A stretch of DNA of 14,149 nt from Anaerolineae bacterium (GTDB taxonomy: Bacteria > Chloroflexota > Anaerolineae > 4572-78 > J111). A model generated the notes under the pieces. That model saw only the letters and a program-made list of their open reading frames with translations, was not told the origin of the DNA and did no database searches. Location: the NCBI GenBank assembly GCA_023382535.1, contig JAHDWA010000138.1, positions 1 to 14,149 on the forward strand. Reading direction: 5' to 3'. Below, piece after piece: positions 1 to 7,939 of this stretch (its first letter is position 1; each line of letters starts with the position of its first letter). A program made the position numbers and the translations under genes.

Positions 1-4
1 GACC

Positions 5-25
5 CTTAAATTCCAGTCCTTTAAG
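5..25. promoter_or_regulatory. Possible operator upstream of copZ
   Basis: A perfect inverted repeat, CTTAAA-N9-TTTAAG, lies about 50 bases upstream of the copZ start. Its symmetry and place ahead of a copper chaperone gene would fit a dimeric repressor or activator site. It does not match a CueR or CsoR consensus I can recall, and the arms are short and AT-rich, so chance is a real possibility. No convincing -35/-10 pair is visible beside it. Confidence 0.25.
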
Positions 26-74
26 AATGTAACTTTTCATCCTTAATGAGTATATCACCATCAAGGAGAGTTCC

Positions 75-281
75 ATGCAAACCAAAACTTTCAAAGTCCC
101 CAATATTTCTTGTGGTCATTGTGTCCATGCGATTCAAAGTGAGGTCGGCGAGCTGGCCGGGGTTAAAAAAGTAGTCGCCTCCCAGGACAGCAAAATGGTC
201 ACAGTGGAATGGGAAGCTCCCCAAACCTGGGAAAGTATCAAGGCGCTGTTGACCGAGATCAATTATCCACCGGAGAATTAA
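75..281 (+). CDS. copZ: CopZ-type copper chaperone (single HMA domain)
   Basis: This 68-residue protein is a single heavy-metal-associated (HMA) domain. The Cu(I)-binding motif ISCGHCVHAI has its cysteines at residues 13 and 16, and the size and the VEW and NYPPEN tail region fit the CopZ/Atx1 fold. Proteins of this family carry Cu(I) through the cytoplasm and hand it to the N-terminal domains of Cu(I) ATPases; that role here is inferred from family and context. The ATG has a good ribosome binding site (AAGGAG, about 7 bases upstream). It is the first gene of a likely operon with the thioredoxin-like gene and copA1. Its CxxC is encoded by ordinary TGT codons, unlike the neighbouring thioredoxin-like gene. 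Confidence 0.93.
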   Translation: MQTKTFKVPNISCGHCVHAIQSEVGELAGVKKVVASQDSKMVTVEWEAPQTWESIKALLTEINYPPEN

Positions 282-284
282 AAC

Positions 285-342
285 TTGGAAGGCTGGAGGG
301 TTGGAAGGTTGGAAGAGGTGTTAAAGTTCCAATCTTCCAATC
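285..342. repeat. Octamer-repeat hairpin between copZ and the thioredoxin-like gene
   Basis: Four consecutive octamers of the TTGGAAGG type (285-292, 293-300, 301-308, 309-316) are followed by two copies of TTCCAATC (327-334, 335-342). The two arms are roughly complementary with G-T pairs, so the transcript could fold into an imperfect hairpin. It belongs to the same class of tandem-repeat hairpins seen at six other places in this window. It ends about 20 bases before the likely start of the next gene and could affect its translation. Confidence 0.75.
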
Positions 343-362
343 GCCCAGTGTGGCAGCCCGTT

Positions 363-743
363 ATGGCGATTTTTCACAAGATACTCTTTTTTCTTTTGAT
401 CTTGAGTCTGCTCCTGTCAGGCTGCAGCGGCGCAACTCCGACGTTAGGTGTCGTTGGCCAGCCGACGCTGGTTTTCATCTATACCGACGGTTGAATTCCT
501 TGAGCGGAGATGGCGCCCATCGTGGATGGGCTGGAGCAGGAGTACGGCGGGCAAATCGCCGTGCAGCGGATCAATGCCAATGAAGGGGACGGGCCGGCCA
601 TTATGCGCGCTTATAAAATTTTGGGCCATCCTGTCGTGTTGATTTTTAACAGCCAACAACAAGAGCTGCATCGCCTCATCGGGCCGAAGCCGGCCCATGA
701 AGTGGAGATGCTGCTGCAAGAAGTGCTGGACGTTAAGCAATGA
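363..743 (+). CDS. Thioredoxin-fold lipoprotein, probable selenoprotein with UxxU active site
   Basis: The frame from the ATG at 363 runs to a TGA at 741-743 (126 residues) if in-frame TGA codons at 492-494 and 501-503 are read as amino acids. They fall at residues 44 and 47, giving FIYTDG-U-I-P-U-AEMAPIV, exactly where a thioredoxin-fold protein has CxxC. The sequence after them is thioredoxin-like: the helix with [12 protein letters not shown], the strand IAVQRINAN, the cis-proline region GHPVVLIF and a C-terminal helix. Residues 1-19 are a lipoprotein signal ending in the lipobox LLSGC, so the protein should be membrane-anchored on the outer face. A hairpin at 515-531 could be the SECIS element. 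The start is uncertain: no strong ribosome binding site is seen, and upstream GTG (348) and TTG (285) codons are in frame. It sits between copZ and copA1. A TGA-to-cysteine tRNA or a pseudogene are the alternatives. Confidence 0.8.
515..531 (+). promoter_or_regulatory. SECIS-like hairpin for the thioredoxin-like gene
   Basis: A perfect 7-bp stem (515-521 with 525-531) closes a GTG loop at 522-524. The loop starts 18 bases after the second in-frame TGA and 27 bases after the first. From memory, bacterial SECIS elements are short stem-loops about 16-37 bases downstream of the UGA, with a G in the first loop positions; this fits for both codons, so one element could serve two. The stem also encodes PIVDG of the thioredoxin helix. 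Short perfect hairpins occur by chance in GC-rich genes, so it is only supporting evidence. Confidence 0.5.
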
Positions 744-772
744 ACGTTCGAACGTCAAACGAGAGGTTCGTT

Positions 773-3271
773 ATGTCAGAACAAAAACAACTAACCATGC
801 CCGTCCTTGGCATGACCTGTGCCAACTGCGTGGCTGCGGTTGAAAGAAGCGCGAAAAAAGTCGAGGGCGTTGCCGACGCTGTCGTTAATTTTGGCAGCGA
901 GAAGCTGACCGTCCATTATGATCCGGCCGTGGCCTCGCCGCAGGCCGTGGTCGAGCGGGTGGAAAAGGCGGGGTATCAGGTGCCTGTGGCGACGATGGAA
1001 CTGCCCATTACCGGGATGACCTGCGCCAATTGTGTCAACACGGTTGAGCGCACCTTGAATAAAAAGGTGCCGGGCATCATCGAGGCGACGGTCAACTTTG
1101 CAACCGAAAAGGCTACCGTCAAATACATTCCGGGCGCAGTGACGCGGGCGGAAATAGTTGCGGCGGTTGAACGGGCCGGGTACGGCGTCGTTGAGGCAGG
1201 TTCGGAGGAAGCGTTAGTAGACGCCGAAAAAGAAGCCCGCGAGCGCGAGATCCAGGACCAGACCCGCAAGTTGTGGGTCGGGGTCATCTTTACCCTGCCG
1301 CTGTTCCTGTTCAGTATGGCCCGTGATTTTGGGCTGGTGGGGCATTGGGCGCACGAGAGCTGGGTCAACTATGTCCTGTGGCTGCTGGCGACACCGGTCC
1401 AATTCTATACCGGCTGGGATTACTACGTCGGCGGGTACAAAGCCCTGCGCAACAGATCGGCCAACATGGATGTGCTGGTCGCGCTGGGGTCGTCGGTGGC
1501 TTATTTCTACTCCATCTTTATCACGATGGGGCTGCTGGGCGGACACGTCTACTTTGAAACATCGGCGGCCATTATTACCCTGATCAAGGTAGGTAAGCTG
1601 CTGGAAGTGCGGGCCAAGGGTAAAACCAGCGAGGCAATCAAAGCCTTGATGGGCCTGCAGGCCAAAACCGCCCGCGTTGAGCGTAATGGCATTGAGGTTG
1701 ACATTCCCACCGATCAGGTCGCTGCCGGCGATGTGGTCATCGTCCGGCCTGGCGAGAAAATCCCGGTGGATGGGGTGGTCACCAGTGGCCGCTCGGCGGT
1801 GGACGAATCGCTCTTGACCGGCGAAAGCCTGCCGGTTGACAAAAAAGCGGGCGATGCGGTCATCGGGGCAACGCTCAACAAGCAGGGGCTGCTCAAAATC
1901 GAGGCGACCAAGGTGGGCCGCGAGACAGCCCTGGCCCAAATTATCCGGCTGGTGGAGGAAGCGCAAGGCTCCAAAGCGCCGATTCAAGCCCTGGCCGACA
2001 AGGTTTCGGCGATCTTTGTGCCGGTGGTGATTGCCATTGCCCTGCTGACCTTTGCCGCCTGGTGGCTGGGTGGAGCCGGCTTTACTGCCGCACTGGTGCG
2101 GATGGTGGCGGTGCTGGTCATCGCCTGCCCTTGCGCCCTGGGCTTGGCTACTCCGACGGCGATTGTCGTCGGCATGGGTAAAGGGGCGACGCAGGGCATC
2201 CTGTTCAAGAACAGTGCCGCCCTGGAAAAGGGTCACGCCCTCCAGGCGATTGTGCTGGACAAGACCGGCACGATTACCAAAGGTGAGCCAGCGGTGACGG
2301 ATGTAATTGTGAATAGTGAATTGTCAATGGTGAATAGTGAACGATCCAAGACTGCTACGGCTTCATCCTTCATCCCTCATCCTTCATCCTTTATCCTTCG
2401 CCTTGCTGCTTCGGCGGAACGAGGTTCTGAGCATCCGTTGGGGGAAGCCGTGGTACGGGCGGCGCAGGAGCAGGGCCTGGCGCTCAGCGAGCCGGCGGGA
2501 TTTGAGGCGATTGCCGGGCATGGCATCGCCGCCGAGGTGGATGGGCATAAAATTCTCATCGGCAATGCCAGGCTGATGGAAAGCCGGCAGATTGCCTTGA
2601 ACGGCCTGGGCCAGAAGGTCCAGCAGTTGCAAAACGAGGCCAAAACAGCCATGTGGGTGGCGGTGGATGGCCAGGCATCGGCGGTGATCGGTATTGCCGA
2701 CACGATCAAGGAAGGGTCCAAAGAGGCCATTGCCGACCTCAAGCGGCAGGGCTTGCAGGTGGTCATGATGACCGGCGATAATCAGGCGACCGCCCACGCC
2801 ATCGCCGCCGAAGTAGGGATTGATCGAGTGCTGGCCGAGGTGCTGCCGGGCGACAAAGCCGCCAATGTGGCCAAGCTGCAAGCCGAAGGTCTGGTGGTCG
2901 GCATGGTCGGCGATGGCATTAATGATGCGCCGGCCCTGGCCCAGGCGGATGTCGGCATTGCTATCGGCACCGGCGCAGACGTGGCTATGGAAGCGGCGGG
3001 CATTACCCTGATCAGCGGTGACCTGCGCGGTGTGCCCAGGGCCATCCGCCTGAGCCGGGCGACAATGCGGGTGATCAAAGAGAATCTCTTCTGGGCTTTT
3101 GCCTACAACGTCATTCTCATTCCGGTCGCTGCCGGGGCACTGGCTTTCTTCCCCGGTCTGCCGGTGTACCTGCGGGAACTGCACCCCATCGCTGCGGCCT
3201 TTGCCATGGCCTTTAGCTCGGTGACGGTGGTGGGTAACAGCCTGCGGCTGCGGGGAATGAAGATTGGATGA
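773..3271 (+). CDS. copA: Cu(I)-exporting P1B-type ATPase with two N-terminal HMA domains
   Basis: This 832-residue ATPase pumps Cu(I) out of the cytoplasm using ATP. Two HMA domains carry GMTCANC motifs (cysteines 16/19 and 84/87). Further on come the actuator TGES, the membrane metal site IACPCALG (CPC at 452-454), the phosphorylation motif DKTGT (Asp496), the ATP-binding [14 protein letters not shown] near 713, and the C-terminal YN and MAFSS motifs that define Cu(I) selectivity (P1B-1). The start at 773 is chosen because GAGAGG precedes it; an in-frame ATG at 740 overlaps the stop of the previous gene and lacks a site. The N-domain loop after GEPAVTDV carries an in-frame heptamer-repeat insertion (2309-2396). 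The transmembrane core is nearly identical to that of copA2. It is downstream of, and probably co-transcribed with, copZ and the thioredoxin-like gene. It ends at a TGA that must act as a normal stop. Confidence 0.96.
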   Translation: MSEQKQLTMPVLGMTCANCVAAVERSAKKVEGVADAVVNFGSEKLTVHYDPAVASPQAVVERVEKAGYQVPVATMELPITGMTCANCVNTVERTLNKKVPGIIEATVNFATEKATVKYIPGAVTRAEIVAAVERAGYGVVEAGSEEALVDAEKEAREREIQDQTRKLWVGVIFTLPLFLFSMARDFGLVGHWAHESWVNYVLWLLATPVQFYTGWDYYVGGYKALRNRSANMDVLVALGSSVAYFYSIFITMGLLGGHVYFETSAAIITLIKVGKLLEVRAKGKTSEAIKALMGLQAKTARVERNGIEVDIPTDQVAAGDVVIVRPGEKIPVDGVVTSGRSAVDESLLTGESLPVDKKAGDAVIGATLNKQGLLKIEATKVGRETALAQIIRLVEEAQGSKAPIQALADKVSAIFVPVVIAIALLTFAAWWLGGAGFTAALVRMVAVLVIACPCALGLATPTAIVVGMGKGATQGILFKNSAALEKGHALQAIVLDKTGTITKGEPAVTDVIVNSELSMVNSERSKTATASSFIPHPSSFILRLAASAERGSEHPLGEAVVRAAQEQGLALSEPAGFEAIAGHGIAAEVDGHKILIGNARLMESRQIALNGLGQKVQQLQNEAKTAMWVAVDGQASAVIGIADTIKEGSKEAIADLKRQGLQVVMMTGDNQATAHAIAAEVGIDRVLAEVLPGDKAANVAKLQAEGLVVGMVGDGINDAPALAQADVGIAIGTGADVAMEAAGITLISGDLRGVPRAIRLSRATMRVIKENLFWAFAYNVILIPVAAGALAFFPGLPVYLRELHPIAAAFAMAFSSVTVVGNSLRLRGMKIG
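2309..2396. repeat. Heptamer repeats inserted in frame in copA1
   Basis: Five GTGAATA-type heptamers (2309-2343) are followed, after an 18-base spacer, by five TTCATCC-type heptamers (2362-2396). Both run in phase with period 7. The arms can pair in 5-bp blocks with G-T wobble. In the protein they encode a low-complexity Ser/Asn-rich loop in the N domain, between GEPAVTDV and the conserved [12 protein letters not shown]. The reading frame is kept, so the insertion is tolerated. Copper ATPases usually have only a short variable loop here. Confidence 0.85.
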
Positions 3272-3278
3272 TGAGGGA

Positions 3279-3360
3279 ACGCAGAGCAAACAGAGGAGAC
3301 ACGGAGAAGCGCAAAGATTTCTCTGTGATCCTCTGTGAATGACTCGGCGCTCCTCTGCGT
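3279..3360. repeat. Inverted-repeat element after copA1
   Basis: The element is bounded by 8-bp perfect terminal inverted repeats, ACGCAGAG (3279-3286) and CTCTGCGT (3353-3360). Inside are a second pair, ACAGAGGA (3290-3297) and TCCTCTGT (3329-3336), and several degenerate copies of an AGAG-containing unit. It looks like a short, non-coding hairpin element of the CGCAGAG type found widely in environmental genomes. It lies between copA1 and its terminator. Confidence 0.75.
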
Positions 3361-3370
3361 ATAATTTATC

Positions 3371-3397
3371 AGCCCGGCCCTAGCGACCGGGCTTTTT
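3371..3397 (+). terminator. Rho-independent terminator after copA1
   Basis: The stem AGCCCGG pairs with CCGGGCT around a nine-base loop and is followed directly by a run of T. It ends the copZ / thioredoxin-like / copA1 unit and separates it from the sortase operon. Confidence 0.8.
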
Positions 3398-3417
3398 GTT
3401 GAGTGAGAGGTCAGGTT

Positions 3418-3445
3418 TTGAAAATTGACCGGCGTCGCCTAAAAT
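3418..3445 (+). promoter_or_regulatory. Putative sigma70-type promoter of the sortase / CopRS operon
   Basis: TTGAAA (3418-3423) and TAAAAT (3440-3445) are spaced by 16 bases, a good match to -35 and -10 boxes. The pair lies just after the copA1 terminator and about 45 bases upstream of the sortase start. No 11-bp CTT direct repeats like those before the multicopper oxidase are seen here. Confidence 0.45.
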
Positions 3446-3490
3446 GGGCAATCGGTATTCAGTTCTGCTCTCAGAAACAACAGGGGAATA

Positions 3491-4273
3491 ATGCAGCTTA
3501 AACTCATCGCTTTTGGCTTGTTAGGCTCACTGCTGGGCGGCGCGTGCGCTATGCTCATGATGGTGCTGCTGCTCCTGGGGCATCGCTGGCTGCTCAAGCC
3601 AGACTCCCGTGAAGCAGTGGTCCTGGGTTCCCCGGTCACGCCGATCCTCATCCCTACAATCCCGCCTCTAATTGTTGAAACCCCTGTGCCGCTGGCCGAT
3701 GCTCCCCCGGTCGAAACGCCGGAAGCCCTGCTGCCCACCGTTACCCCCGAACGGGTCCCGATTAATCCGGTCCTGACACCCACTCCCCAACAGGAATCCG
3801 CACCCATCGCCCCAACCGCTGCGGCTCCTCCGCTGGCGGCCACCGGCCAGGCGACGCGCCTGGTCATCCCCGCCATTGGGCTAGATACCTGGGTTGTGCC
3901 GGCGCCCCGGCAAGGCGACTCGTGGCAGGTGGATCATTTGGGCCAGATTGTCGGCCACCTGGAAAATACCGCTGCGCCGGGGTCGAGCGGCAATATCGTT
4001 CTGGCCGGGCATTATACGTTGGAGGAGACCAGGGGCGGGCCGGGGCCGTTTTACAAGCTGAAGGGACTGGTCCCCGGAGATGTAGTGACGGTTTATCGCG
4101 GCGAAGAAAGGTTTGATTACATCGTAGACGGTTTCCAAACCGTTGATGAAAAAGCAGTGGATGTGACCTATTCAACCGGAACTGCCCGGCTTACTTTACT
4201 CACCTGCACCCAGTGGGATCGAAATCGAGGCGAGTACCTGAAACGGCTGATTGTTAGGGCGCACTTGCTTTAG
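3491..4273 (+). CDS. Sortase-family transpeptidase, membrane-anchored
   Basis: This 260-residue protein has an N-terminal transmembrane segment (about residues 5-30), a long Pro/Thr-rich linker (to about 120) and a C-terminal sortase domain starting near TRLVIPAIGLD. The catalytic triad is visible: His174 in LAGHYT, Cys239 in TLLTCTQWD and Arg252 in EYLKRLIVRA. Sortases cut a C-terminal sorting signal and link the protein to a surface nucleophile, or release it. No LPxTG-like substrate is encoded in the window, so the target is unknown, and I cannot assign the class with confidence. An AGGGGA site precedes the ATG. It ends 11 bases before the response regulator, so the three genes probably form one operon. 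A direct role in copper handling is not shown. Confidence 0.88.
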   Translation: MQLKLIAFGLLGSLLGGACAMLMMVLLLLGHRWLLKPDSREAVVLGSPVTPILIPTIPPLIVETPVPLADAPPVETPEALLPTVTPERVPINPVLTPTPQQESAPIAPTAAAPPLAATGQATRLVIPAIGLDTWVVPAPRQGDSWQVDHLGQIVGHLENTAAPGSSGNIVLAGHYTLEETRGGPGPFYKLKGLVPGDVVTVYRGEERFDYIVDGFQTVDEKAVDVTYSTGTARLTLLTCTQWDRNRGEYLKRLIVRAHLL

Positions 4274-4284
4274 GTAAATTATCA

Positions 4285-4983
4285 ATGAAACCAGCCACGA
4301 TTCTTGTCGTTGACGACGAACAAAGTATTCTGAATATTGTTTCGGCCTATCTCCGAGCGGAAGGCTACACCGTTCACACGGCCAGCGACGGCCCGTCCGG
4401 CCTGAAAGCGGCACGGACCCTCAAGCCGGACCTGCTGATTCTTGACCTCATGCTGCCCGGCATGGACGGGATCGAGCTGCTGACCCAACTCCGGCGCGAG
4501 TCTGACGTCTATGTCATTCTCCTCACGGCCAAGTCGGAGGAGACGGACAAGGTGATTGGCCTGTCGGTGGGGGCGGATGACTACCTGACCAAGCCGTTCA
4601 GCGCCCGTGAGCTAGTGGCGCGGGTCAAGGCGGCCCTGCGGCGCTACGGCCAGGGCAGCGGCGCAGGGGAGAGTAATATTCTGGCCTTCCGGCGGCTGCG
4701 GATTGACGGTGGGGCGCGGCGGGTCTGGAAAGACGGCCAGCCGGTCGAGCTGACCACCATTGAGTTTGATTTGCTCTACGCCCTGGCCGAACATCACGGC
4801 CGGGTGCTGAGCCGGGAACAACTCCTGGAGCGGGTCTGGGGGCACGATTTTTATGGCGAAGACCGGGTAGTGGACGTTCACCTCGGCCATGTCCGCAAGA
4901 AGCTCGAAGCCGACCCGGCCAATCCCGAACTCATCATCACCGTGCGCGGGGTGGGCTATCGCTTTGAGGATGAAGTAGAATAA
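4285..4983 (+). CDS. OmpR/PhoB-family response regulator, probable CopR-type
   Basis: This 232-residue regulator has an N-terminal receiver domain (1-120) with the acidic pair in VVDDE, phosphoacceptor Asp54 in LILDLMLPGMDG, Thr81 and Lys103 in LTKPF. A C-terminal winged helix (about 140-230) shows the typical LTTIEFDLL, REQLLERVWG and RVVDVHLGHVRKKLE, with VRGVGYRFE at the end. Such proteins bind tandem direct repeats spaced by about one helical turn. Repeats of exactly that kind lie upstream of the multicopper oxidase and the PCYCGC operon, so those are the likely targets. It lies between the sortase and the sensor kinase. The copper signal is inferred from the kinase loop and the neighbours. 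Confidence 0.94.
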   Translation: MKPATILVVDDEQSILNIVSAYLRAEGYTVHTASDGPSGLKAARTLKPDLLILDLMLPGMDGIELLTQLRRESDVYVILLTAKSEETDKVIGLSVGADDYLTKPFSARELVARVKAALRRYGQGSGAGESNILAFRRLRIDGGARRVWKDGQPVELTTIEFDLLYALAEHHGRVLSREQLLERVWGHDFYGEDRVVDVHLGHVRKKLEADPANPELIITVRGVGYRFEDEVE

Positions 4984-4997
4984 GAAATAAAGAGTTT

Positions 4998-5046
4998 AGA
5001 AATAAGAATATAGAAGTGAAGAGTTATCCTCTAACTTCTTATTTCT
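4998..5046. repeat. AT-rich inverted repeat between regulator and kinase
   Basis: An 11-bp perfect stem (4998-5008 with 5036-5046; core GAAATAAGAA / TTCTTATTTC) encloses 27 bases. The left side contains repeated GAAATA and AAGAGTT units. It looks like another member of the short tandem-repeat hairpins in this window. It lacks the GC-rich stem of a strong terminator, so read-through from the regulator into the kinase is likely, perhaps at a reduced level. Confidence 0.65.
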
Positions 5047-5071
5047 TCTTTCCATTTGTCCTGGAATTCCT

Positions 5072-6199
5072 ATGAACGAGGGACTCATCTCAAAACTAAG
5101 AACCCGGCTAGGCTGGAAACTGATGGCTTCTTATTTGATTGTCATCCTGGTTGGGGTGGTGACGCTGGTAGTGGCAGTAGAGGTATCCATTCCCACGGCC
5201 TTCAACCGGCACCTGTATGGCATGCAGCAGATGATGGGCAGTCTGCACGGTATGGAAGAGATGAGCGATGATCTCTTCACCAATTTTCGCGCAGCGGTAA
5301 CCGAGGCGCTGCTGGTCTCGACCACGGCGGCATTGGTCAGCGCCCTCATTGTCAGCCTGTTCGTGTCTGGTCGAGTGGTCACGCCGATCCGCCAGATGAT
5401 GGAAGCCAGCCGGCGCATTGCAGCCGGCCGCTACCAGGAACGGGTCGAGGCCGTTGGGACGGATGAGTTAGGCCAACTGGCGCACAGCTTTAACCAGATG
5501 GCGAGCACCCTCGAGCAGACCGAGGCGATGCGGCGCGACCTGATTGCCAACGTAGCTCACGAGCTGCGCACGCCCCTGGCCAGCATCAAAGGTTACATGG
5601 AGGGCATGATAGATGGGGTGTTACCCGCCGAACCCGATACTTACCAGCAGATCTACCACGAGGCCGACCGCTTACAGCGCCTGGTCAATGATCTGCAGGA
5701 GTTGAGCCGGGTTGAGGCAGGGGCTTTCAAACTGGACTGTCATCCACTGGCAATCTCTGACCTGATCCAGCGAACCACGACTCATTTACGGCCTCAATTT
5801 GAAGAGAAAAGCGTCTCCCTTAACCTGAACCTGCCGCCTAACCTGCCGCCTGTGCTGGCCGATCACGACCGGATAAGCCAGGTTCTGCTCAATCTGCTCG
5901 GTAATGCCCTGCAATACACGCCTGGCGGGGGTACTGTCACCATCAGCGCCGCCATTCAGCAGCCCGAGCTGATTATTTCTATCAGCGACAGCGGCATCGG
6001 CATCCCCGCCGAGCATTTGCCCCACCTTTTCAACCGTTTCTACCGGGTGGACAAGTCGCGCAGCCGGGCCGGGGGCGGCAGCGGCATCGGCCTGACCATT
6101 GCCAAGCATCTCGTCGAAGCTCACGGCGGTCACATCCGGGCCGAAAGCGCGGGCGAGGGCAAAGGCAGCACCTTCAGCTTTGCCCTTCCCCTGACTTAA
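5072..6199 (+). CDS. Sensor histidine kinase with Met/His-rich outer loop, probable CopS-type
   Basis: This 375-residue membrane kinase has TM1 at about 18-38, a short extracytoplasmic loop, TM2 at about 76-98, a HAMP linker (about 99-150), an H box (His163 in [16 protein letters not shown]) and an ATPase domain with N box [13 protein letters not shown]1 SDSGIGIP, F box LFNRFYRVD and G2 [18 protein letters not shown]. The outer loop holds His47, Met51, Met54, Met55, His59, Met61 and Met64 in an 18-residue stretch, which is typical of soft-metal ligands and suggests Cu(I) or Ag(I) sensing. The partner is the adjacent regulator. The intergenic gap holds a repeat hairpin, and only a weak site precedes the ATG. 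Confidence 0.94.
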   Translation: MNEGLISKLRTRLGWKLMASYLIVILVGVVTLVVAVEVSIPTAFNRHLYGMQQMMGSLHGMEEMSDDLFTNFRAAVTEALLVSTTAALVSALIVSLFVSGRVVTPIRQMMEASRRIAAGRYQERVEAVGTDELGQLAHSFNQMASTLEQTEAMRRDLIANVAHELRTPLASIKGYMEGMIDGVLPAEPDTYQQIYHEADRLQRLVNDLQELSRVEAGAFKLDCHPLAISDLIQRTTTHLRPQFEEKSVSLNLNLPPNLPPVLADHDRISQVLLNLLGNALQYTPGGGTVTISAAIQQPELIISISDSGIGIPAEHLPHLFNRFYRVDKSRSRAGGGSGIGLTIAKHLVEAHGGHIRAESAGEGKGSTFSFALPLT

Positions 6200-6230
6200 C
6201 TTTTCGTCCCATCCCCTCAAAACTCTCCAT

Positions 6231-6287
6231 ATCTTTACCAAATCTTTATCAAATCTTTATCCTCGCTTTGAAAAAGCAGGGTAACTT
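6231..6287 (+). promoter_or_regulatory. Tandem 11-bp direct repeats (response-regulator operator) before the multicopper oxidase
   Basis: ATCTTTA occurs at 6231, 6242 and 6253, exactly 11 bases apart, with a degenerate fourth copy (CGCTTTG) at 6264; all share a central CTT. An 11-bp direct-repeat array is the classic arrangement for PhoB/OmpR-family regulators. TAACTT (6282-6287) is at the same distance from the array as the TATACT box of the second copy of this operator (7824-7880). The -35 region is poor, as expected for an activated promoter. Confidence 0.7.
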
Positions 6288-6336
6288 ATGCTCAGTATCT
6301 TTGCGTCAAAAAATACAGAGCAGCAGGAGGATTTTG

Positions 6337-7824
6337 ATGAACATCACCCGGAGAGAATTTTTAAAGGTTACCGGCGGTTTAGTGACGCTGTCAGCCCTGG
6401 GCGGGAGTGGGCTGGCTGCCTATCAAGGAGCGGCCCTGGCCGGGAATGCTGTTATGCCAGTTGGCTCGATCCCTTCCCTGGCAAGTCTAACCGGTCTCGT
6501 GCGCGAATTCAAGCTGACGGCCGCCATCACCCCGATTGACCTGGGCACCGGCGAATTTAAAGCCTGGACTTATAACGGCCTGCCCGTAGGGCCGGAGCTG
6601 CGGGTAACTGAGGGCGACACGCTGCGGGTTGTGGTGACCAACAATCTGCCCGAACCGACCACCATTCACTGGCATGGCATCCCTGTGCCCAACGCCATGG
6701 ATGGTGTCCCGGATATGCCCCAACCGGCCATCCAGCCCGGCGAAATCTTTACTTACGAGTTCACGGCCTGGCCCAGCGGCACCTATTTATATCACCCGCA
6801 CGTTGGTCACCAGCTTGACCGCGGCCTGGTCGGCCCGCTCATCATCGAAGAAAAACGAGAGCCGGGCAATTATGACCGCGAGTACATTTTGATGCTGGAC
6901 GATTGGGCTACCGTGGACGGCGGCGGGCCAGACAGTCCGCAGCGGGTCACGGATCACATGGGGCATGGCATGATGGGCGGCGGAATGATGGGTGGCATGA
7001 TGGGCCAGCAGCCAGCACCGGCCGCTGGCAACGGGCCGCTGCTGGAGCCGGTCTACGATGCCTTCTCTGTCAACGGGCAGGTGGCGGCAACGGCAACGCC
7101 CCTCACCGTGAAACAGGGGGAGAAAGTCCGGCTGCGACTTATCAACGGCGGCACTACCACCATGTTTGCCCTGCGGCTGGCCGGTCATACCCTCACCGTG
7201 ACCCACGCCGATGGCCGCCCCACCGAACGGCTGGCTGTAGATGTGCTGCGGATTGGCATGGGCGAGCGCTACGATGTCGAGTTTACGGCCGATAACTCTG
7301 GCCGCTGGCAACTGTACGATATCATTAGCAGCATGCCCCTGGCAACAGTGCTTTATCAAGGAGTGAACAGCACGCAGTACAGCGGCGATAACCTGGTCCA
7401 GAATTTCCGCTGGAATGAGTATAATTTGCTCGCCGGTCTACCGGAAGAAGAACTATTGCCGGTAGACACGTCTGGCCCGGTGGATGAGACATTTGATCTG
7501 GTTCTGAGCGGCGGAATGATGTCACCCTACTGGACGATCAACGACAGAATTTATCCTGACACAGAGACGATTGTGGCCGCCCTCGGCCAGCGGGTCCGCT
7601 TTAACTACTTCAACCAAAGCCCCATGCCCCACCCCATGCACCTGCACGGCCATTTCTTTACCGTCGGCAGCCGGGGCCTGCGCAAAGATACGGTTCTGGT
7701 TGACGCCCACATGGGTCAGGCCAGCATCCAATTTATCGCCGACAACCCCGGCATGTGGATGCATCACTGCCACAACATTTACCATGCCGAAGCCGGGATG
7801 ATGCAGGTGGTCCAGGTTGGCTAA
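6337..7824 (+). CDS. Tat-exported multicopper oxidase with Met-rich insert (CueO/CopA-oxidase type)
   Basis: This 495-residue protein probably oxidises Cu(I) to Cu(II) outside the membrane, reducing oxygen to water. A Tat signal ([11 protein letters not shown]) opens it. Copper ligands are clear: HWH at 111-113, HPH at 153-155, HPMHLHGH at 432-439 and [12 protein letters not shown] at 477-488, with Met488 as the axial type-1 ligand. A Met/His-rich segment (about 206-225, [16 protein letters not shown]) resembles the substrate Cu(I)-binding regions of CueO-like enzymes. The ATG at 6337 is preceded by AGGAGG and places the twin arginines near the start; an upstream in-frame TTG (6268) lies inside the promoter region. 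It is the first gene after the two-component system and has its own operator. A laccase or nitrite-reductase-like role is less likely given this insert and context. Confidence 0.93.
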   Translation: MNITRREFLKVTGGLVTLSALGGSGLAAYQGAALAGNAVMPVGSIPSLASLTGLVREFKLTAAITPIDLGTGEFKAWTYNGLPVGPELRVTEGDTLRVVVTNNLPEPTTIHWHGIPVPNAMDGVPDMPQPAIQPGEIFTYEFTAWPSGTYLYHPHVGHQLDRGLVGPLIIEEKREPGNYDREYILMLDDWATVDGGGPDSPQRVTDHMGHGMMGGGMMGGMMGQQPAPAAGNGPLLEPVYDAFSVNGQVAATATPLTVKQGEKVRLRLINGGTTTMFALRLAGHTLTVTHADGRPTERLAVDVLRIGMGERYDVEFTADNSGRWQLYDIISSMPLATVLYQGVNSTQYSGDNLVQNFRWNEYNLLAGLPEEELLPVDTSGPVDETFDLVLSGGMMSPYWTINDRIYPDTETIVAALGQRVRFNYFNQSPMPHPMHLHGHFFTVGSRGLRKDTVLVDAHMGQASIQFIADNPGMWMHHCHNIYHAEAGMMQVVQVG

Positions 7825-7880
7825 TCTTTACACAATCTTCATAAAAACTTTGTTGTTTCTTCAAGTAGCTTTTTTATACT
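7824..7880 (+). promoter_or_regulatory. Second copy of the 11-bp-repeat operator, with -10 box
   Basis: ATCTTTA (7824), ATCTTCA (7835), AACTTTG (7846) and TTCTTCA (7857) are 11 bases apart and keep the central CTT, matching the array at 6231-6270. TATACT (7875-7880) is a good -10, with TTGTTT (7853-7858, 16-base spacing) as a possible -35. The first repeat starts on the last base of the oxidase stop codon. It should drive the small membrane protein, PCYCGC and DUF1573-like genes. Confidence 0.7.
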
Positions 7881-7939
7881 ACAGTCACACAGGTCAAACA
7901 TCTCAGGAGACACTTCAGGGGATCTGGTAGGAGGTAACA

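Noticed and set aside
285..494. A separate 69-residue protein ending at the TGA at 492
   Set aside because: Its start is a TTG within repeat DNA, and its C-terminus stops exactly at a thioredoxin active site that continues in the same frame. It is better read as the first part of the 363-743 gene.
363..743. Pseudogene interpretation of the thioredoxin-like gene
   Set aside because: The only interruptions are two TGA codons at the two catalytic cysteine positions, with no frameshift or other stop. Decay would not be so selective. It is kept as an alternative, not the main call.
1214..2236. Long open frame on the minus strand within copA1 (also 2384-3289 and others)
   Set aside because: These are antisense shadows of GC-rich ATPase genes with low-complexity, unnatural composition and no recognisable domain.
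2301..2400. CRISPR-like array within copA1
   Set aside because: The units are 7 bases with no unique spacers between them, and there is no cas gene nearby. They are simple tandem repeats.
4981..5071. Terminator between regulator and kinase
   Set aside because: The stem is AT-rich with a 27-base loop, and regulator and kinase need to be expressed together. It looks like one of the repeat hairpins.
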